From Gammaproteobacteria bacterium (GTDB lineage Bacteria > Pseudomonadota > Gammaproteobacteria > Pseudomonadales > Azotimanducaceae), in the NCBI GenBank assembly GCA_026705345.1, contig JAPPAV010000008.1, forward strand, positions 1 through 54,769: a stretch of DNA of 54,769 bases, written 5' to 3'. The notes beneath the pieces are model-generated. The model saw only the letters and a list, made by a program, of their open reading frames with translations. It was not told the origin of the DNA and made no database searches. A program made the translations under genes and the position numbers. Of the stretch, positions 18,429 through 27,541 are shown one piece after another; within the stretch, counting starts at the first letter, position 1; each line of letters begins with the position of its first letter.

Positions 18429-19316
18429 ATGTGTGACGAACGAACACTCCGGGACGCGGAGGACGTCAGTCGCGGAGCGGCCGGTGGCGGCTGGATAACC
18501 CGGCGCCAGCTTGGCATTGCCGCTGCCGGTGCTTCGCTGGCGGCGCTGGTTCCCGAGGTGCGTGCGGCGCAGTCGGTATCGAGTGCCGACGTCAGCGTCG
18601 CGACGCCGGACGGCGAAGCGGACTGCTATTTCACCCACCCGGAAACGGGAAGCCACGCCGGCGTGATCGTCTGGCCCGACATCCTCGGCCTGCGACCCGC
18701 GTTTCGCGGCATGGGCGACCGGTTGGCGGCCTCCGGCTATTCCGTCCTCGTGGTGAATCCCTACTACCGCCAAGCGCGGTCCCCCGTCGTCGAAGCGGGC
18801 GCGAGCTTCGCCGACCAGGCCACGCGCAGCAAGGTGATGCCGCTCGCGCGATCATTGACGGCGGAGACGAACGTCACCGACGCAATGGCGTTCGTGGCTT
18901 TTCTGGATGCCCAGGGCGCGGTGGACACAGACCGACCGATCGGGACCACGGGATACTGCATGGGGGGTCCGATGGTCATGCGAACGGCGGCCGCAGTCCC
19001 CGAACGAATCGGCGCGGGTGCATCCTTCCACGGCGGCAGACTCGTCACGGGTGCCGAGGACAGTCCCCACCTGCTCGTGCCCATCATGAAGGCGAGCTTC
19101 CTGTTCGCCATCGCGGACAACGACGATGAGCGCGATCCGAACGCCAAGGACGCCTTGCGCGAGGCCTTCGACGCCGCCGGGCTCGACGCCGAAATCGAAG
19201 TCTACGAGGGAGCGATGCACGGTTGGTGCCCGCCGGATTCGGCCGTCTACAACGAACCCCAGGCGGAACGGGCTTGGGCACGCCTCCTGGCGCTGTTCGA
19301 GAAAGCGCTCGCGTAG
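18429..19316 (+). CDS. dienelactone hydrolase family protein with Tat-like signal
   Basis: This 295-aa alpha/beta hydrolase has a twin-arginine leader (TRRQLGIAAAGASLAAL near residues 24-40). The catalytic set of the dienelactone hydrolase family is present: nucleophilic Cys in GYCMGG (about residue 176), Asp in FAIADNDD and His in GAMHGW. These enzymes open lactone rings or hydrolyse small esters. The natural substrate is unknown. Export by Tat is inferred from the leader. The stop TAG at 19314-19316 is the TAG of a GTAGGGG repeat, so the true C-terminus may once have been different. Confidence 0.85.
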   Translation: MCDERTLRDAEDVSRGAAGGGWITRRQLGIAAAGASLAALVPEVRAAQSVSSADVSVATPDGEADCYFTHPETGSHAGVIVWPDILGLRPAFRGMGDRLAASGYSVLVVNPYYRQARSPVVEAGASFADQATRSKVMPLARSLTAETNVTDAMAFVAFLDAQGAVDTDRPIGTTGYCMGGPMVMRTAAAVPERIGAGASFHGGRLVTGAEDSPHLLVPIMKASFLFAIADNDDERDPNAKDALREAFDAAGLDAEIEVYEGAMHGWCPPDSAVYNEPQAERAWARLLALFEKALA

Positions 19317-19576
19317 GGGACGGGCTTGTCCCGTCCCGTTCTCTGGAGCCGACGCCACCAGCGCGGGCGACCACAAGGGTCGCCCCTACGGAGCCGTTCG
19401 AAAAACCCCTCGTAGGGGACGGGCTTGTCCCGTCCCGCCCGGGACCGCACAACGTCGGAGACGGGCGACCACAAGGGTCGCCCCTACGGAGAGCCGGTCG
19501 TCCGATCTACGCCGTTCGTGGGAACGGGCGACCACAAGGGGTCGCCCCTACGGGGACGGGCTTGTCCCGTCCCGGC
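19312..19576. repeat. dense array of six GTAGGGG hairpin repeats
   Basis: Six units in about 265 bases: two forward GTAGGGGACGGGCTTGTCCC units (19313 and 19411), three reverse GGCGACCACAAGGG..CGCCCCTAC units (about 19366, 19465 and 19528), and a terminal GGGGACGGGCTTGTCCCGTC sharing the CCCCTACGGGG junction with the last reverse unit. The alternation of orientations and the ~50-base spacing suggest repeated nested insertion. No gene lies in this gap. Confidence 0.88.
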
Positions 19577-19601
19577 GTGCCCTTTGGGCGCGCTGGCGTC
19601 G

Positions 19602-20693
19602 TTAGGGTTCGGTCGAAGACGCGATTCGCGTCACCACCGCCTGCATGTCCAGGCGTCCGTCCCGGTTGGTCTGCACGGCAATGGTCGTCCCAGTCGAGGC
19701 GTAGTGCGTCACGTGGGTGCGGTAGCCGGGCCAAAGGCCGCCGTGGCCGAACGTCTCCCCGCCGTCATACACGAACAATCCGAAGCCGTAGTGCCAGTCC
19801 GGCGCTTCGGGGTTGTGCCAGCCCGATTCGAGCATCGTGGCGAGGCTCTCGGGCTTGACGATCCGCCCTTCGGTGAGGGCTCCGTAGAACTTCACGAGCA
19901 TGGTCGGGTTGGTCGTGAGACCACCGCCGGTCCACTCTGAGGACGGATCGATCTTCATGGTGCCGTCCTTTCTCAGGTTCCGGGCACCCATCATGTAGCC
20001 GGTGGTGATGTTGGGCAGGACCGATCGATCCTGCAGCCCGATCTCGTCCAAGCCCTGCGGCTCGAGGATGCGCTCGCGGACCAGGTCGTAGTAGGTCCGG
20101 CCCGTCGCCGCCTCGATCACGCGCCCGAGCACCAGATAGCCGGCGTCCGTGTAGGCGTAGCCCCGCCCCACCGGGTAGAGCGGCCTGCGGTTGATGAAAC
20201 CGATCAACTCCTCCGGTTCGAAACGGATGCCGCCATCGCGGATGGCGCGAACGATGGATCCCATGCGGTAGCGTGTCGTCGACGGGTAGTCGCCGAGCCC
20301 CGCCGAATGGGAGAGCAGGTGGCGCAGGCGAATCTCGTCGTCATTCGGCAAGCGCTTGAACCAGCGCTCGCCACCGACCCACTTCGATGCGTGGTCGTCC
20401 AGCGACAGCACGCCGTCTTCCACCAGGAGCATCGTCAACGCGGCCACGAACGTCTTACCCGTGCTACCGCCCGGCATCCGCACCGTGTCGTCGAGGGCGA
20501 CGTTCGCCTCCCGGTCCGCGAGTCCCGTCGCGGCGCGGACGATGCGACCGTCCGGGAAACGCACCGCCGCGCGCAGACCCGGCATCCTCATCTCGACCCG
20601 AGCTTCCTCGAGCAGCGCGGCGAGCTCGGCCTGGTCAAGCGCCAAAGCGCTCGGACAGCACGCAAGCAGCGCGATGGACAAGCATTTCCCCAT
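19602..20693 (-). CDS. serine beta-lactamase-like hydrolase (class C fold)
   Basis: This 363-aa protein has a signal peptide (MGKCLSIALLACCPSALAL) and the class C serine hydrolase motifs: S-T-G-K in PGGSTGKTF (catalytic Ser/Lys), YTD in GYAYTDAGYLVLG at the place of the usual Y-x-N, and GHGG near the C-terminus for the K-T/H-x-G motif. The Asn-to-Asp change in motif two is a variation seen in esterase-type members. It likely cleaves an ester or peptide in the periplasm rather than acting as an antibiotic-resistance lactamase, but that is inference. Confidence 0.85.
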   Translation of the reverse strand: MGKCLSIALLACCPSALALDQAELAALLEEARVEMRMPGLRAAVRFPDGRIVRAATGLADREANVALDDTVRMPGGSTGKTFVAALTMLLVEDGVLSLDDHASKWVGGERWFKRLPNDDEIRLRHLLSHSAGLGDYPSTTRYRMGSIVRAIRDGGIRFEPEELIGFINRRPLYPVGRGYAYTDAGYLVLGRVIEAATGRTYYDLVRERILEPQGLDEIGLQDRSVLPNITTGYMMGARNLRKDGTMKIDPSSEWTGGGLTTNPTMLVKFYGALTEGRIVKPESLATMLESGWHNPEAPDWHYGFGLFVYDGGETFGHGGLWPGYRTHVTHYASTGTTIAVQTNRDGRLDMQAVVTRIASSTEP

Positions 20694-20710
20694 TTTCGTT
20701 CTCCCGTTGT

Positions 20711-21079
20711 TTACCCCGGTTCATCCCGCTCCCGGACGACCTCGATGTCGAGCCAACCCTTGGCGAGGTCGACAATCTCGATGCGCCAAGTAAAGCGAGG
20801 GGCCCCGAAACTCAGCGCCTGGCCAGTCACCCGCCTGCCATCGGCCGTGAAGGACAGCGCCGCGTACCGGCCACGGAGCGTGACCGGAACGTACTCGCCC
20901 GTGGCACCCGCTGCCAGCTCGCCGAACGACTCGCCAGCCACCTCGATGTCGGTGAAGTCCAGCTTCGACGCGTTGTGGATCCGGATCTCGGTTACGGAGG
21001 TGCAGGCGGTGAGAGCGAGAAGCGCAAACCCGAAAACCAGGATACGTGCGGATCGGCCTTTGTCCGGCGGGGCAGGCAT
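20711..21079 (-). CDS. small lipoprotein
   Basis: This 122-aa protein has an N-terminal lipoprotein signal (ILVFGFALLALTAC, lipobox LTAC), then a beta-rich domain with VTEIRIHNASKLDFTDIEVA. The start at 21079 is chosen because it gives a normal-length signal. It lies just upstream of, and in the same direction as, the serine hydrolase, 17 bases apart, so the two are probably co-transcribed. Function unknown. Confidence 0.78.
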   Translation of the reverse strand: MPAPPDKGRSARILVFGFALLALTACTSVTEIRIHNASKLDFTDIEVAGESFGELAAGATGEYVPVTLRGRYAALSFTADGRRVTGQALSFGAPRFTWRIEIVDLAKGWLDIEVVRERDEPG

Positions 21080-21186
21080 GGCGGTGTGCAAATAGGCGAT
21101 CGAGGCTGGAATCGCAATCGGTCTCACCCGGGTACCGCCATTCGAAGTCACGCGGTACCGCCTGACGACACTGGAAGGGGTCGCCT

Positions 21187-21234
21187 TCGGGCCGACCGCG
21201 CGCCCTGTGGGCGCGTTAACGTCGCCCCTACGCC
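21187..21234. repeat. long-form GTAGGGG hairpin repeat supplying a stop codon
   Basis: A unit with CCGACCGCGCGCCCTGTGGG then CGCGTTAACGTCGCCCCTAC; its CTA at 21228-21230 is the complement of the TAG stop of the ankyrin gene on the minus strand. It is the same long variant as at 2054 and 25244. Confidence 0.75.
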
Positions 21235-22295
21235 AATCGCTCCGCCAACTCAGGGTGCCCGTAGAAACGCGCCCAGCCCGCCGGTGTGCCGTGGTGCAGG
21301 TCGTCCTGGATCGACGCATCCGCACCGGCCTTCTGTAACCGCTCGATGACCTCGTCGAGACCGTCGGCGGCCGCCAAGTGGAGGGCAGTCACGCCCTTGG
21401 CATGGCCACCCAGCCAGCCCGTCCCGTTGGGATCGGCACCTTGGTCCAGCAGCCAGTCGACCATTTCGATGCGGTTGCGGAAGGTCGCCCGGAGTAGCGG
21501 CGTCGTTTCGTACGCCCGACCGTCGATCCGGGCACCCTTGGCAACAAGCAACCGGGCCGTCTCCAAGTGGCCGTTCGTGGCGGCCAGGATTAGCGCTTCG
21601 TCGAGGACCTCCTGGTCGTCGTCGCTCGACTCCCAAGGGAACCAGCCGTAGTTGGGACGGTAGTACGCCCGCTTCGCCTTCGCGGCGTCCGTCAATGCAC
21701 CGTTCGCGTCGAACGCGTCCTCGATGGCGTCCAGATCGTTGAGCCCCGCTGCCACGCGCAGGTTGTACGGCGCCCGATCCGCCGCGGCGATGACAGCGGC
21801 GACATCCGGCCAGCCCCAGATGATCGCGTGCAGCAACGCGGTTCCGCCCGACAGCATGGTCTCGATGCATGGGTCCGCACCGCGTTCGAGCAGCAATTCG
21901 GCCATCTCGGCGGAGCCGACGCTGTGCAGCGCGGACTTCTGGGTGGACGCCACCGCGTTGACCAGTTCCGGCTCCGCGTCGAGGTGTCCCGCCACCGCGT
22001 CTAGATCGGCACCCTCGACCGCGTGGAAGAAATCGATGGAACGTTCGTCGACTCTCCCGGCGCGCACGTCCCGCATCCGGATCTCCATCTCGCGCCAGTT
22101 TTCGAAGCCGTGTTCGATCGCGCTGACTTCCAGTGCCTCCACGAGGGACGCGCGGGAAGGATCCAGGTCGGCGAAGCGAGGAATCCGCTCAAATCGTCCG
22201 CGAGCTTCCGCGAACCCCCTGGCGGCTTCCTCGGCAAGCATCGCCAAGTAGGGCGTGTGGAAGGCGATCTCGTGGCTGTAGAGGCGGAAAGGCAT
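21228..22295 (-). CDS. ankyrin-repeat protein
   Basis: This 355-aa protein has a helical N-terminal third (MPFRLYSHEIAFHTPYLAM) followed by ankyrin-type repeats: QKSALHSVGSAEMAELLLER with GADP, DEALILAATNGHLETARLLV with AKGA, TPLLRATFRNRIEMVDWLLD with QGADPNG, VTALHLAAADGLDEVIERLQ with KAGA, and TPAGWARFYGHPELAERLA. It is likely a protein-binding scaffold in the cytoplasm; no signal peptide is visible. The start at 22295 has GGTGGAG upstream. Its TAG stop is contributed by a GTAGGGG repeat. Confidence 0.85.
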   Translation of the reverse strand: MPFRLYSHEIAFHTPYLAMLAEEAARGFAEARGRFERIPRFADLDPSRASLVEALEVSAIEHGFENWREMEIRMRDVRAGRVDERSIDFFHAVEGADLDAVAGHLDAEPELVNAVASTQKSALHSVGSAEMAELLLERGADPCIETMLSGGTALLHAIIWGWPDVAAVIAAADRAPYNLRVAAGLNDLDAIEDAFDANGALTDAAKAKRAYYRPNYGWFPWESSDDDQEVLDEALILAATNGHLETARLLVAKGARIDGRAYETTPLLRATFRNRIEMVDWLLDQGADPNGTGWLGGHAKGVTALHLAAADGLDEVIERLQKAGADASIQDDLHHGTPAGWARFYGHPELAERLA

Positions 22296-22605
22296 GGCAA
22301 GTCTCCACCGCGCGTCGCCGGCAGATGTCCCGGAACCCACGCGCGGTCGGCGAAGTCTCACACAGATTGCAGGCCAACTCCTACGCTGGATTGGGCAGTC
22401 GGCCATATCGCCAGCGGCCCCTCCACCGCACAATCAACGGCGTGTGTGGCGCCACAAGCTCCCGCCGTTGACAATTCGCCTCGCGGCGACGACGAATTCG
22501 GGTGTATGGTAGCGAGACTCAAAACCACCCGCGTCAAGACGGCTGTCGGAGCTTTAGCTGGCCTACCGCGCAACCCCGTCTTGGTCAACGCAGGGAGTAG
22601 TAGTC
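22296..22605. other. intergenic region, no gene recognised
   Basis: This 310-base gap separates the divergent ankyrin and coiled-coil genes and so must hold both promoters. I see no clear -35/-10 pair, no hairpin repeat and no plausible coding frame. Confidence 0.5.
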
Positions 22606-22917
22606 ATGGGTTTAGAGGCAATCGCCCTAGGCATCACCCAAATCACCGCAATCGTCGCGATGGGCGTGTTCCTTTGGCAGGTCTTCAACCGGCGGTTCGA
22701 AGGGGTCGATGCTCGTTTCGACAAGGTCGTGGCCGACATGGACACCAAGTTTGAACGGGTCGACGCCAGGTTCGACAAGCTGGAAGCGAGGGTCGAAGAT
22801 CTAGCCAAGGACCACCAGAGCCTCGCGCGGGAACTGTCGGAGTTCCGAGGCGAGATGCGCGGTGCGTTCGGACGCCTTGCCGAGGGCGCCGTCGGAACCG
22901 AACCCAGGGAGTCGTAG
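22606..22917 (+). CDS. membrane-anchored coiled-coil protein, copy 1
   Basis: This 103-aa protein has one N-terminal membrane segment (ALGITQITAIVAMGVFLWQV) and a coiled coil (FDKVVADMDTKFERVDARFD, then KLEARVEDLAKDHQSLAREL). It is a close paralogue of the next gene. The first copy has about 21 extra residues (three heptads) in the coil. The CAGGGAGT leader before the ATG is also shared by copy 2, showing that the duplication included the ribosome binding site. Function unknown. Confidence 0.8.
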   Translation: MGLEAIALGITQITAIVAMGVFLWQVFNRRFEGVDARFDKVVADMDTKFERVDARFDKLEARVEDLAKDHQSLARELSEFRGEMRGAFGRLAEGAVGTEPRES

Positions 22918-22919
22918 TC

Positions 22920-23153
22920 ATGGGTCTAGAGGCAGTCGCCCTAGGCATCACGCAAATCACCGCGGTCGTCGCGATGGGCGTGTTCATTTGGCAAGTCTTC
23001 AGCCGGCGGTTCGACGCAGTCGACGCCAAGTTCGACAAACTGGAAGCGAAGGTCGAAGACCTGGCCAAGGATCACCAGAGTCTGGCGCGGGAGCTGTCGG
23101 AGTTCCGAGGCGAGATGCGCGGGCGCCTGGACGCCTTGCCTCCCATCGAGTGA
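22920..23153 (+). CDS. membrane-anchored coiled-coil protein, copy 2
   Basis: This 77-aa protein starts two bases after copy 1 ends. It repeats the same membrane segment (LGITQITAVVAMGVFIWQV) and the coil LEAKVEDLAKDHQSLARELS, then ends earlier with RLDALPPIE. Differences from copy 1 are mostly synonymous or conservative, which suggests both are maintained as genes. The stop lies 5 bases from the end of the convergent TPR gene. Confidence 0.78.
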   Translation: MGLEAVALGITQITAVVAMGVFIWQVFSRRFDAVDAKFDKLEAKVEDLAKDHQSLARELSEFRGEMRGRLDALPPIE

Positions 23154-23157
23154 CCGG

Positions 23158-23733
23158 CTACGTCAGCCGTTCGATCCAGCGGTCCGCTTCTTCGACCCCC
23201 TCGGCGATGTCCACCGTCGCATAGAGTTCCTTGGCCTTCCGCCACAGCGCCAGCGCTTCTTGGCGTTCGCCGAGGTCCGCCTTGAGGATCGCCATCGGAC
23301 GCAGAGCGTTGGCGACATCGAGCGTTGGGGCCGCCGCCTCGCTGCGGTAAAGGTTCAGCGCCTCGTCGTAGCAACCCTTTGCCTCTGCCCGACGCCCGGC
23401 ACTCCGATGCACGTCTCCTAGGTGTCGAACCGCGTGGGCGAGCTGCATGGCATCGCCGCATTCCCGCGCCGCGGCCACCGCCTCCACGTAGCAGGCGAGC
23501 TTGGCTTCGGCATCCTCGACGACGTGGCCAAGCTTGCCGAGGGCCATGGACAATTCGCGCTTGGCGCCCACGTCACGGCAGATTGCCACCGCCTTCTCGA
23601 GGTCCGCATGCACGCTTGCAATGACGCGTTGAAGGTCCTCCTCCGAGTCAGGCCGCTGTTGGAACGCGCGATAGCGGGCACGCCAGGCGCGATCTATCAG
23701 ATCCAAGGCTTTTTTGACGGCGGGATCGGACAT
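23158..23733 (-). CDS. tetratricopeptide-repeat protein
   Basis: This 191-aa helical protein contains TPR-like helix pairs: LSMALGKLGHVVEDAEAKLA, AHAVRHLGDVHRSAGRRAEA with KGCYDEALNLYR, and LRPMAILKADLGERQEALAL. It is probably a cytoplasmic adaptor with no catalytic part. The start at 23733 is an ATG; no signal peptide is present. It follows the sulfatase on the same strand, with one hairpin repeat between. Confidence 0.8.
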   Translation of the reverse strand: MSDPAVKKALDLIDRAWRARYRAFQQRPDSEEDLQRVIASVHADLEKAVAICRDVGAKRELSMALGKLGHVVEDAEAKLACYVEAVAAARECGDAMQLAHAVRHLGDVHRSAGRRAEAKGCYDEALNLYRSEAAAPTLDVANALRPMAILKADLGERQEALALWRKAKELYATVDIAEGVEEADRWIERLT

Positions 23734-23759
23734 GGCAGATCCTGTTTCAGGCGCACGTG

Positions 23760-23784
23760 GGAGACGGGACAAGCCCGTCCCCCG
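23760..23784. repeat. hairpin repeat, GACGGG type
   Basis: GAGACGGGACAAGCCCGTCC followed by CC, the reverse-orientation form of the GACGGG/CCCGTC hairpin; the GTAGGGG edge is degraded here. It lies between the sulfatase stop and the TPR gene. Confidence 0.7.
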
Positions 23785-23789
23785 CGGCG

Positions 23790-25382
23790 TCAGTCTGCTC
23801 CGCGAAACTCGGGACTGCGCAACCAGTCCGCAGGATACAGCTCCCGGATCTCGTCCATCGCCGCCTGCGATCTCGGGTATTGGCCCTTGTCGCCGGTGTC
23901 CTCGATCCAGCCGGCGAGCGCCTCGCGCATCTCGTCCAGCACGGCGGCGTACTCGGGATCGCCCGCCAAGTTCACCACCTCGTCGGGATCGTTCTCGAGA
24001 TCGTAGAGCTCTTCCGCCACCCGCGGTCCGTACGGCGCGGCCTGGGCCGGCGTCAGCTTCCCCGCTTCGGCCAGTCGGCGGATCTTGAGGAAGCTGCTGT
24101 CCTCCTGGTTCCGTGCCAGGGCGACCATCTCCCGGTGGCCCCAGTTGATGAGCGGCCGGTCGAGCAGGAAGTTACGGATGTAGTGGAAGCGCGGGCCCAC
24201 CACCGAGCGTACGCGGTCGATCATGTTCGCGGAACGGTCGGTCGAGGTGAACACGTAGTCGCGGTGGTAGTCCGGATCGAAGACGTTCTTCGCGTCCATG
24301 AACGCGGGCACGTCGAGGCCGGCGAGCGCCAGCGACGTCGCGGCGATGTCCATCAGGCTGACGAGATCCTCACGGCGCGTGCCCGGTTTCACCACGTCGG
24401 TCATCCCGGGCGCCACGACGATGAAGGGAATCCGCAAGCCTTCGTCGTAGTTGAACTCCTTGCTCCGCGGCAGATCGGAACCGTGGTCGGAGTAGAGCAT
24501 GATGACGGTGTTCTCCCAGAGCCCATCCGCCTTCAGTTCCGCCACCACCTTGCCGACCTGGTGGTCGGTTCGCAGCATCGAGTTGTAGTGGTTCGCGACG
24601 TGGCGGCGCACCTCGGGGATGTCGGGATACTGCGCGGGTACCCGAACCTCCTCCGGACGAACCGGTGTCAATCCGAGGGCCGTGACCTCGGCGTCGATGT
24701 TCGCGACCCCCTTGCCGCCCGCCACCTTTCTCTGTCCGAAGAAGGGCCTCCCCACGTCGCGCCAGTGCCCGCCGCCCTGCGGGCCCTTGTAGGACGGAAT
24801 CTCCGTCGGCGTGGGGCCGACCGTGTAGAGCTTCGAGCGGTCGTAGGTGAAGTTGTAGTCGTCCTTGCTGGCGTTGTAGGTCTCGTAGCCCGCCGCCCGG
24901 AACAGTTCGGGAACCGTCACCACGCCTTCCGGCAGGTGGATCTGGTTTCCCGGAACCCGCCCCGAGCGATGGTCGTGCACGCCGATCCGGATGGCGTAGC
25001 TGCCCGTAATGAACGACGACCGGGTCGGGCTGCAAATCGGCGTCGGCGCATACGCCCGCTCGAACAACACGCCTTCCCGCGCCAACGCGTCGATGTTGGG
25101 CGTCTCGACGAGGTCGTTCCCGTAGCTCGAGTACCACGGCGATTGGTCGTCGATGTCGATCCAAAGGACGTTGGGCCTTGTGTCGGTTGGTTCCTCCGCC
25201 AGGGCCGTGCCTGCCAGCAACGCAAAGAGCACGAAGACGGCCCCGTAGGGGCGACCGCGCGCCCTTGCGGGCGCGTTGTGGTCGCCCGTTCTGGGGCCGA
25301 GGGTCCGCCAATGCGGGCCGCCACAAGGGCGGCCCCTACGACCCGTGGCTGCTCGGTCTCGTGTATTTCTCACCGGACTCAT
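23790..25382 (-). CDS. sulfatase family protein
   Basis: The protein has the sulfatase fold: [20 protein letters not shown] (metal-binding Asp pair) and the formylglycine-forming motif CSPTR in [15 protein letters not shown], where the Cys is oxidised by the maturase. Further sites are HDHRSGR and [14 protein letters not shown] (metal Asp/His). It should hydrolyse a sulfate ester outside the cytoplasm. The start is uncertain. The ATG at 25382 overlaps the cobT stop (ATGA) but puts 48 residues, largely encoded by hairpin repeats, before the signal peptide. A GTG at 25232 gives a short signal ([11 protein letters not shown]). Confidence 0.88.
   Translation of the reverse strand: MSPVRNTRDRAATGRRGRPCGGPHWRTLGPRTGDHNAPARARGRPYGAVFVLFALLAGTALAEEPTDTRPNVLWIDIDDQSPWYSSYGNDLVETPNIDALAREGVLFERAYAPTPICSPTRSSFITGSYAIRIGVHDHRSGRVPGNQIHLPEGVVTVPELFRAAGYETYNASKDDYNFTYDRSKLYTVGPTPTEIPSYKGPQGGGHWRDVGRPFFGQRKVAGGKGVANIDAEVTALGLTPVRPEEVRVPAQYPDIPEVRRHVANHYNSMLRTDHQVGKVVAELKADGLWENTVIMLYSDHGSDLPRSKEFNYDEGLRIPFIVVAPGMTDVVKPGTRREDLVSLMDIAATSLALAGLDVPAFMDAKNVFDPDYHRDYVFTSTDRSANMIDRVRSVVGPRFHYIRNFLLDRPLINWGHREMVALARNQEDSSFLKIRRLAEAGKLTPAQAAPYGPRVAEELYDLENDPDEVVNLAGDPEYAAVLDEMREALAGWIEDTGDKGQYPRSQAAMDEIRELYPADWLRSPEFRGAD
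25242..25342. repeat. two hairpin repeats within the sulfatase 5' coding frame
   Basis: A long-form unit at 25244-25290 (GTAGGGGCGACCGCGCGCCC then TTGCGGGCGCGTTGTGGTCGCC) and a short unit at about 25315-25341 (GGCCGCCACAAGGGCGGCCC then CTAC). Both lie between the two candidate sulfatase starts and are translated in-frame if the upstream ATG is used. Confidence 0.82.
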
Positions 25383-27205
25383 ACCCTCACCTTCGGCGCT
25401 TCGGTCTCGAACAACGCCGCCAGTTGCTCCGTCATCGCGCCCCCCAACTGCTCCGCGTCGGTGATCGTCACTGCACGTCGATAGTGGTGGGTCACATCGT
25501 GGCCGATGCCGATGGCGATCAGTTCCACCGGCGATTGGTTCTCGATCGTCTCTATAGCGTACTTCAGATGCGCTTCGAGGTAGCTGCTCGGGTTGACCAG
25601 GAGCGTCGAGTTGTCCACCGGCAGGCCGTCTGAGACCACCATCAGCACCTTGCGCTGCTCGTGCCGGACCACCAGGCGGTTGTGCGCCCAGATGAGCGCC
25701 TCGCCGTCGATGTTCTCCTTTAAGAGCTCCTCGCGCATCATCAGCCCGAGGTTGCGCCGGGCATGGCGCCACGGATCGTCGGCGGACTTGTAGATGATGT
25801 GCCTCAAGTCGTTCAAGCGCCCCGGGTTCGCGGGCTTGCCGGCGTTGATCCACTCCTCCCGGGACTGCCCACCACGCCACGCGCGCGTCGTGAAGCCGAG
25901 AATCTCGACCCGCACCGAGCAGCGCTCCAGCGTGCGTCCGAGGATGTCCCCGCACACCGCCGCGATGGTGATGGACCGACCACGCATCGAACCCGAACTG
26001 TCGATCAGCATGGTCACCACGGTGTCGCGGAACTCGGTCTGCTTCTCCTGCTTGAAGGCGAGCGGGCTCATCGGGTCGATAACGACCTGCGGGAGCCGCG
26101 ACGTATCCAGGATGCCCTCGTCGAGATCGAACTCCCAGGACCGGTTCTGCTTCGCGAGCAGGCGACGCTGCAGGCGGTTGGCAAGTTTCGAGGTGGCGTG
26201 CTGCAGCGACACGAGCTGCTGATCGAGAAGCTGGCGCAGACGTATTAGTTCGTCCGATTCGCAAAGATCCTCGGCCTTGATCACCTCGTCGAATTCGTCG
26301 GTATAGGCCGTGTAGTCCTTGTCCACGCGGATACGGCCCAACTCGTCGGGGCTGAAGTTCGGCGCGTCTTCCGGCTCGGCCTCGGCACCGAGTTCCGAGA
26401 GGTCCATGTCGGCGTCCATCTCGACCATGGTCGCCTCGCCGTCGCCGTCCTCGTCGCCGAGCGAGTCCTCGTCGAGGGCGACATCCTCCGGCGCGTATTC
26501 CGCCTCCGGCTCGCCGGCGTCCTCCATGGACTCGGTTTCCTGGTCGGTATCGTTGTACTCGGGCTGATCGTCGAGATCCGCCGCGAAACCGAGGTCCGCG
26601 AGAATCGACCGTGCCCGGCCGGCGAACTCCTTCTGGTCAAGCACGAAGTCCGCAAGCGCTTCGATATGCTCGCCGGCGCGCTCCTCGACGAAGTCCCGCC
26701 AGAAGCGCACGACGTTCTCCGCCGAGGGCGGCAGCTCGCGTCCGGTCAGGCGCTGGCGGACGATGAGGCCGACGGCGACCGACAACGGCGCCTCCGTCTC
26801 CGCGGTGACCGTGTCGAACGCCGCCTGCTTGCAGATGGCCTCGAGCGACGCTTCTAGGTTCTTGGCAACGCCTTCCATGCGCAGCGAACCGATGGACGCG
26901 ACCCGCGCATCCTCCACCCACTCGAACATCTCCTGCGCCGGCCCGGCGCGGGGCAGGCTGCGGCGGTGCACGGACTCGTCGTGATAGCGGAACTTGAGCG
27001 CGAACTCGTCGCCGACGCCGCGCAGCGCGTTCAGCTCTTCCTCGCTGCACCCGAGATTCGGCAGCGGCACATGGATGTTGTTGCCGCGCACGCCCGCGGC
27101 GCCCTTGCCGAACGTGACGTCGAGCTCGTCGTTCTCGGCAAGTGCGCGCAGCGTCGCGCTGGTCGCCCGCTTGTAGACCTCGAGCGTTTCGTCGGGTTCA
27201 GTCAT
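25379..27205 (-). CDS. cobT: cobaltochelatase CobT-like subunit with VWA domain
   Basis: This 608-aa protein matches CobT: an N-terminal helical region, an acidic linker (residues about 215-290, with runs such as [20 protein letters not shown]), and a C-terminal von Willebrand A domain with the MIDAS motif [12 protein letters not shown]. CobT works with the AAA+ CobS to drive CobN in cobalt insertion into hydrogenobyrinic acid diamide, the aerobic vitamin B12 route. CobS is encoded 1.8 kb upstream on the same strand; no cobN is in the window, so a different metal or client cannot be excluded. The sulfatase start overlaps the stop. Confidence 0.9.
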   Translation of the reverse strand: MTEPDETLEVYKRATSATLRALAENDELDVTFGKGAAGVRGNNIHVPLPNLGCSEEELNALRGVGDEFALKFRYHDESVHRRSLPRAGPAQEMFEWVEDARVASIGSLRMEGVAKNLEASLEAICKQAAFDTVTAETEAPLSVAVGLIVRQRLTGRELPPSAENVVRFWRDFVEERAGEHIEALADFVLDQKEFAGRARSILADLGFAADLDDQPEYNDTDQETESMEDAGEPEAEYAPEDVALDEDSLGDEDGDGEATMVEMDADMDLSELGAEAEPEDAPNFSPDELGRIRVDKDYTAYTDEFDEVIKAEDLCESDELIRLRQLLDQQLVSLQHATSKLANRLQRRLLAKQNRSWEFDLDEGILDTSRLPQVVIDPMSPLAFKQEKQTEFRDTVVTMLIDSSGSMRGRSITIAAVCGDILGRTLERCSVRVEILGFTTRAWRGGQSREEWINAGKPANPGRLNDLRHIIYKSADDPWRHARRNLGLMMREELLKENIDGEALIWAHNRLVVRHEQRKVLMVVSDGLPVDNSTLLVNPSSYLEAHLKYAIETIENQSPVELIAIGIGHDVTHHYRRAVTITDAEQLGGAMTEQLAALFETEAPKVRV

Positions 27206-27325
27206 ACGACTCTCAGACCTTGATGCGTGCTACCGGGTGGCGCGTCCCGTGTGCACGCCCATGCAGCGGCGAACCATAGCGGTTAGCGGGGTGTACGACA
27301 AACCCTTGGCGGGGCTACACCTCAT

Positions 27326-27421
27326 TCAGTCTCGAGCCGCCAACGCGGCATCGGCACGCGAGTCGTCTTCGTCGTCGAGGAGCCACGCCACCACGACGGA
27401 CGCGTCGGGCACGAAGCTCAC
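27326..27421 (-). pseudogene. truncated VapC-type PIN toxin relic
   Basis: A GTG at 27421 overlapping the antitoxin stop (GTGA) begins MSFVPDASVVVAWLLDDEDD, the classic start of a PIN-domain VapC RNase with its first acidic residue (Asp6). The frame then ends at a TGA after 31 residues, where an intact toxin needs about 130. The gene is therefore dead. It is too short to be noticed in a normal ORF search. Confidence 0.65.
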
Positions 27422-27540
27422 CAGCGGCGGCCTTCGCGAATCAGCTCAAGAGTCTCCTCGGTCGTCATTCCCGCCGGACGCCGCTGTTTCCGCCACGATC
27501 GAAACCGTTCCACCGCCGCTCTTCGCGCGGTTCCGCCATC
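27418..27540 (-). pseudogene. truncated VapB-type antitoxin relic
   Basis: A reading frame ending at 27418 encodes a C-terminal antitoxin-like tail: RSWRKQRRPAGMTTEETLEL then IREGRRW. The TTEE.LELIREGRR ending is typical of VapB partners of PIN toxins, and its stop overlaps the toxin GTG. The N-terminal DNA-binding part is absent; the frame runs directly into the end of the Rpn fragment. Deletion probably joined the two. Confidence 0.55.
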
Positions 27541-27541
27541 G

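Noticed and set aside
19312-19576. Possible CRISPR array because of regularly spaced repeats
   Set aside because: Units alternate in orientation, spacing varies, stems differ and spacers are themselves partly repeat; no cas genes nearby.
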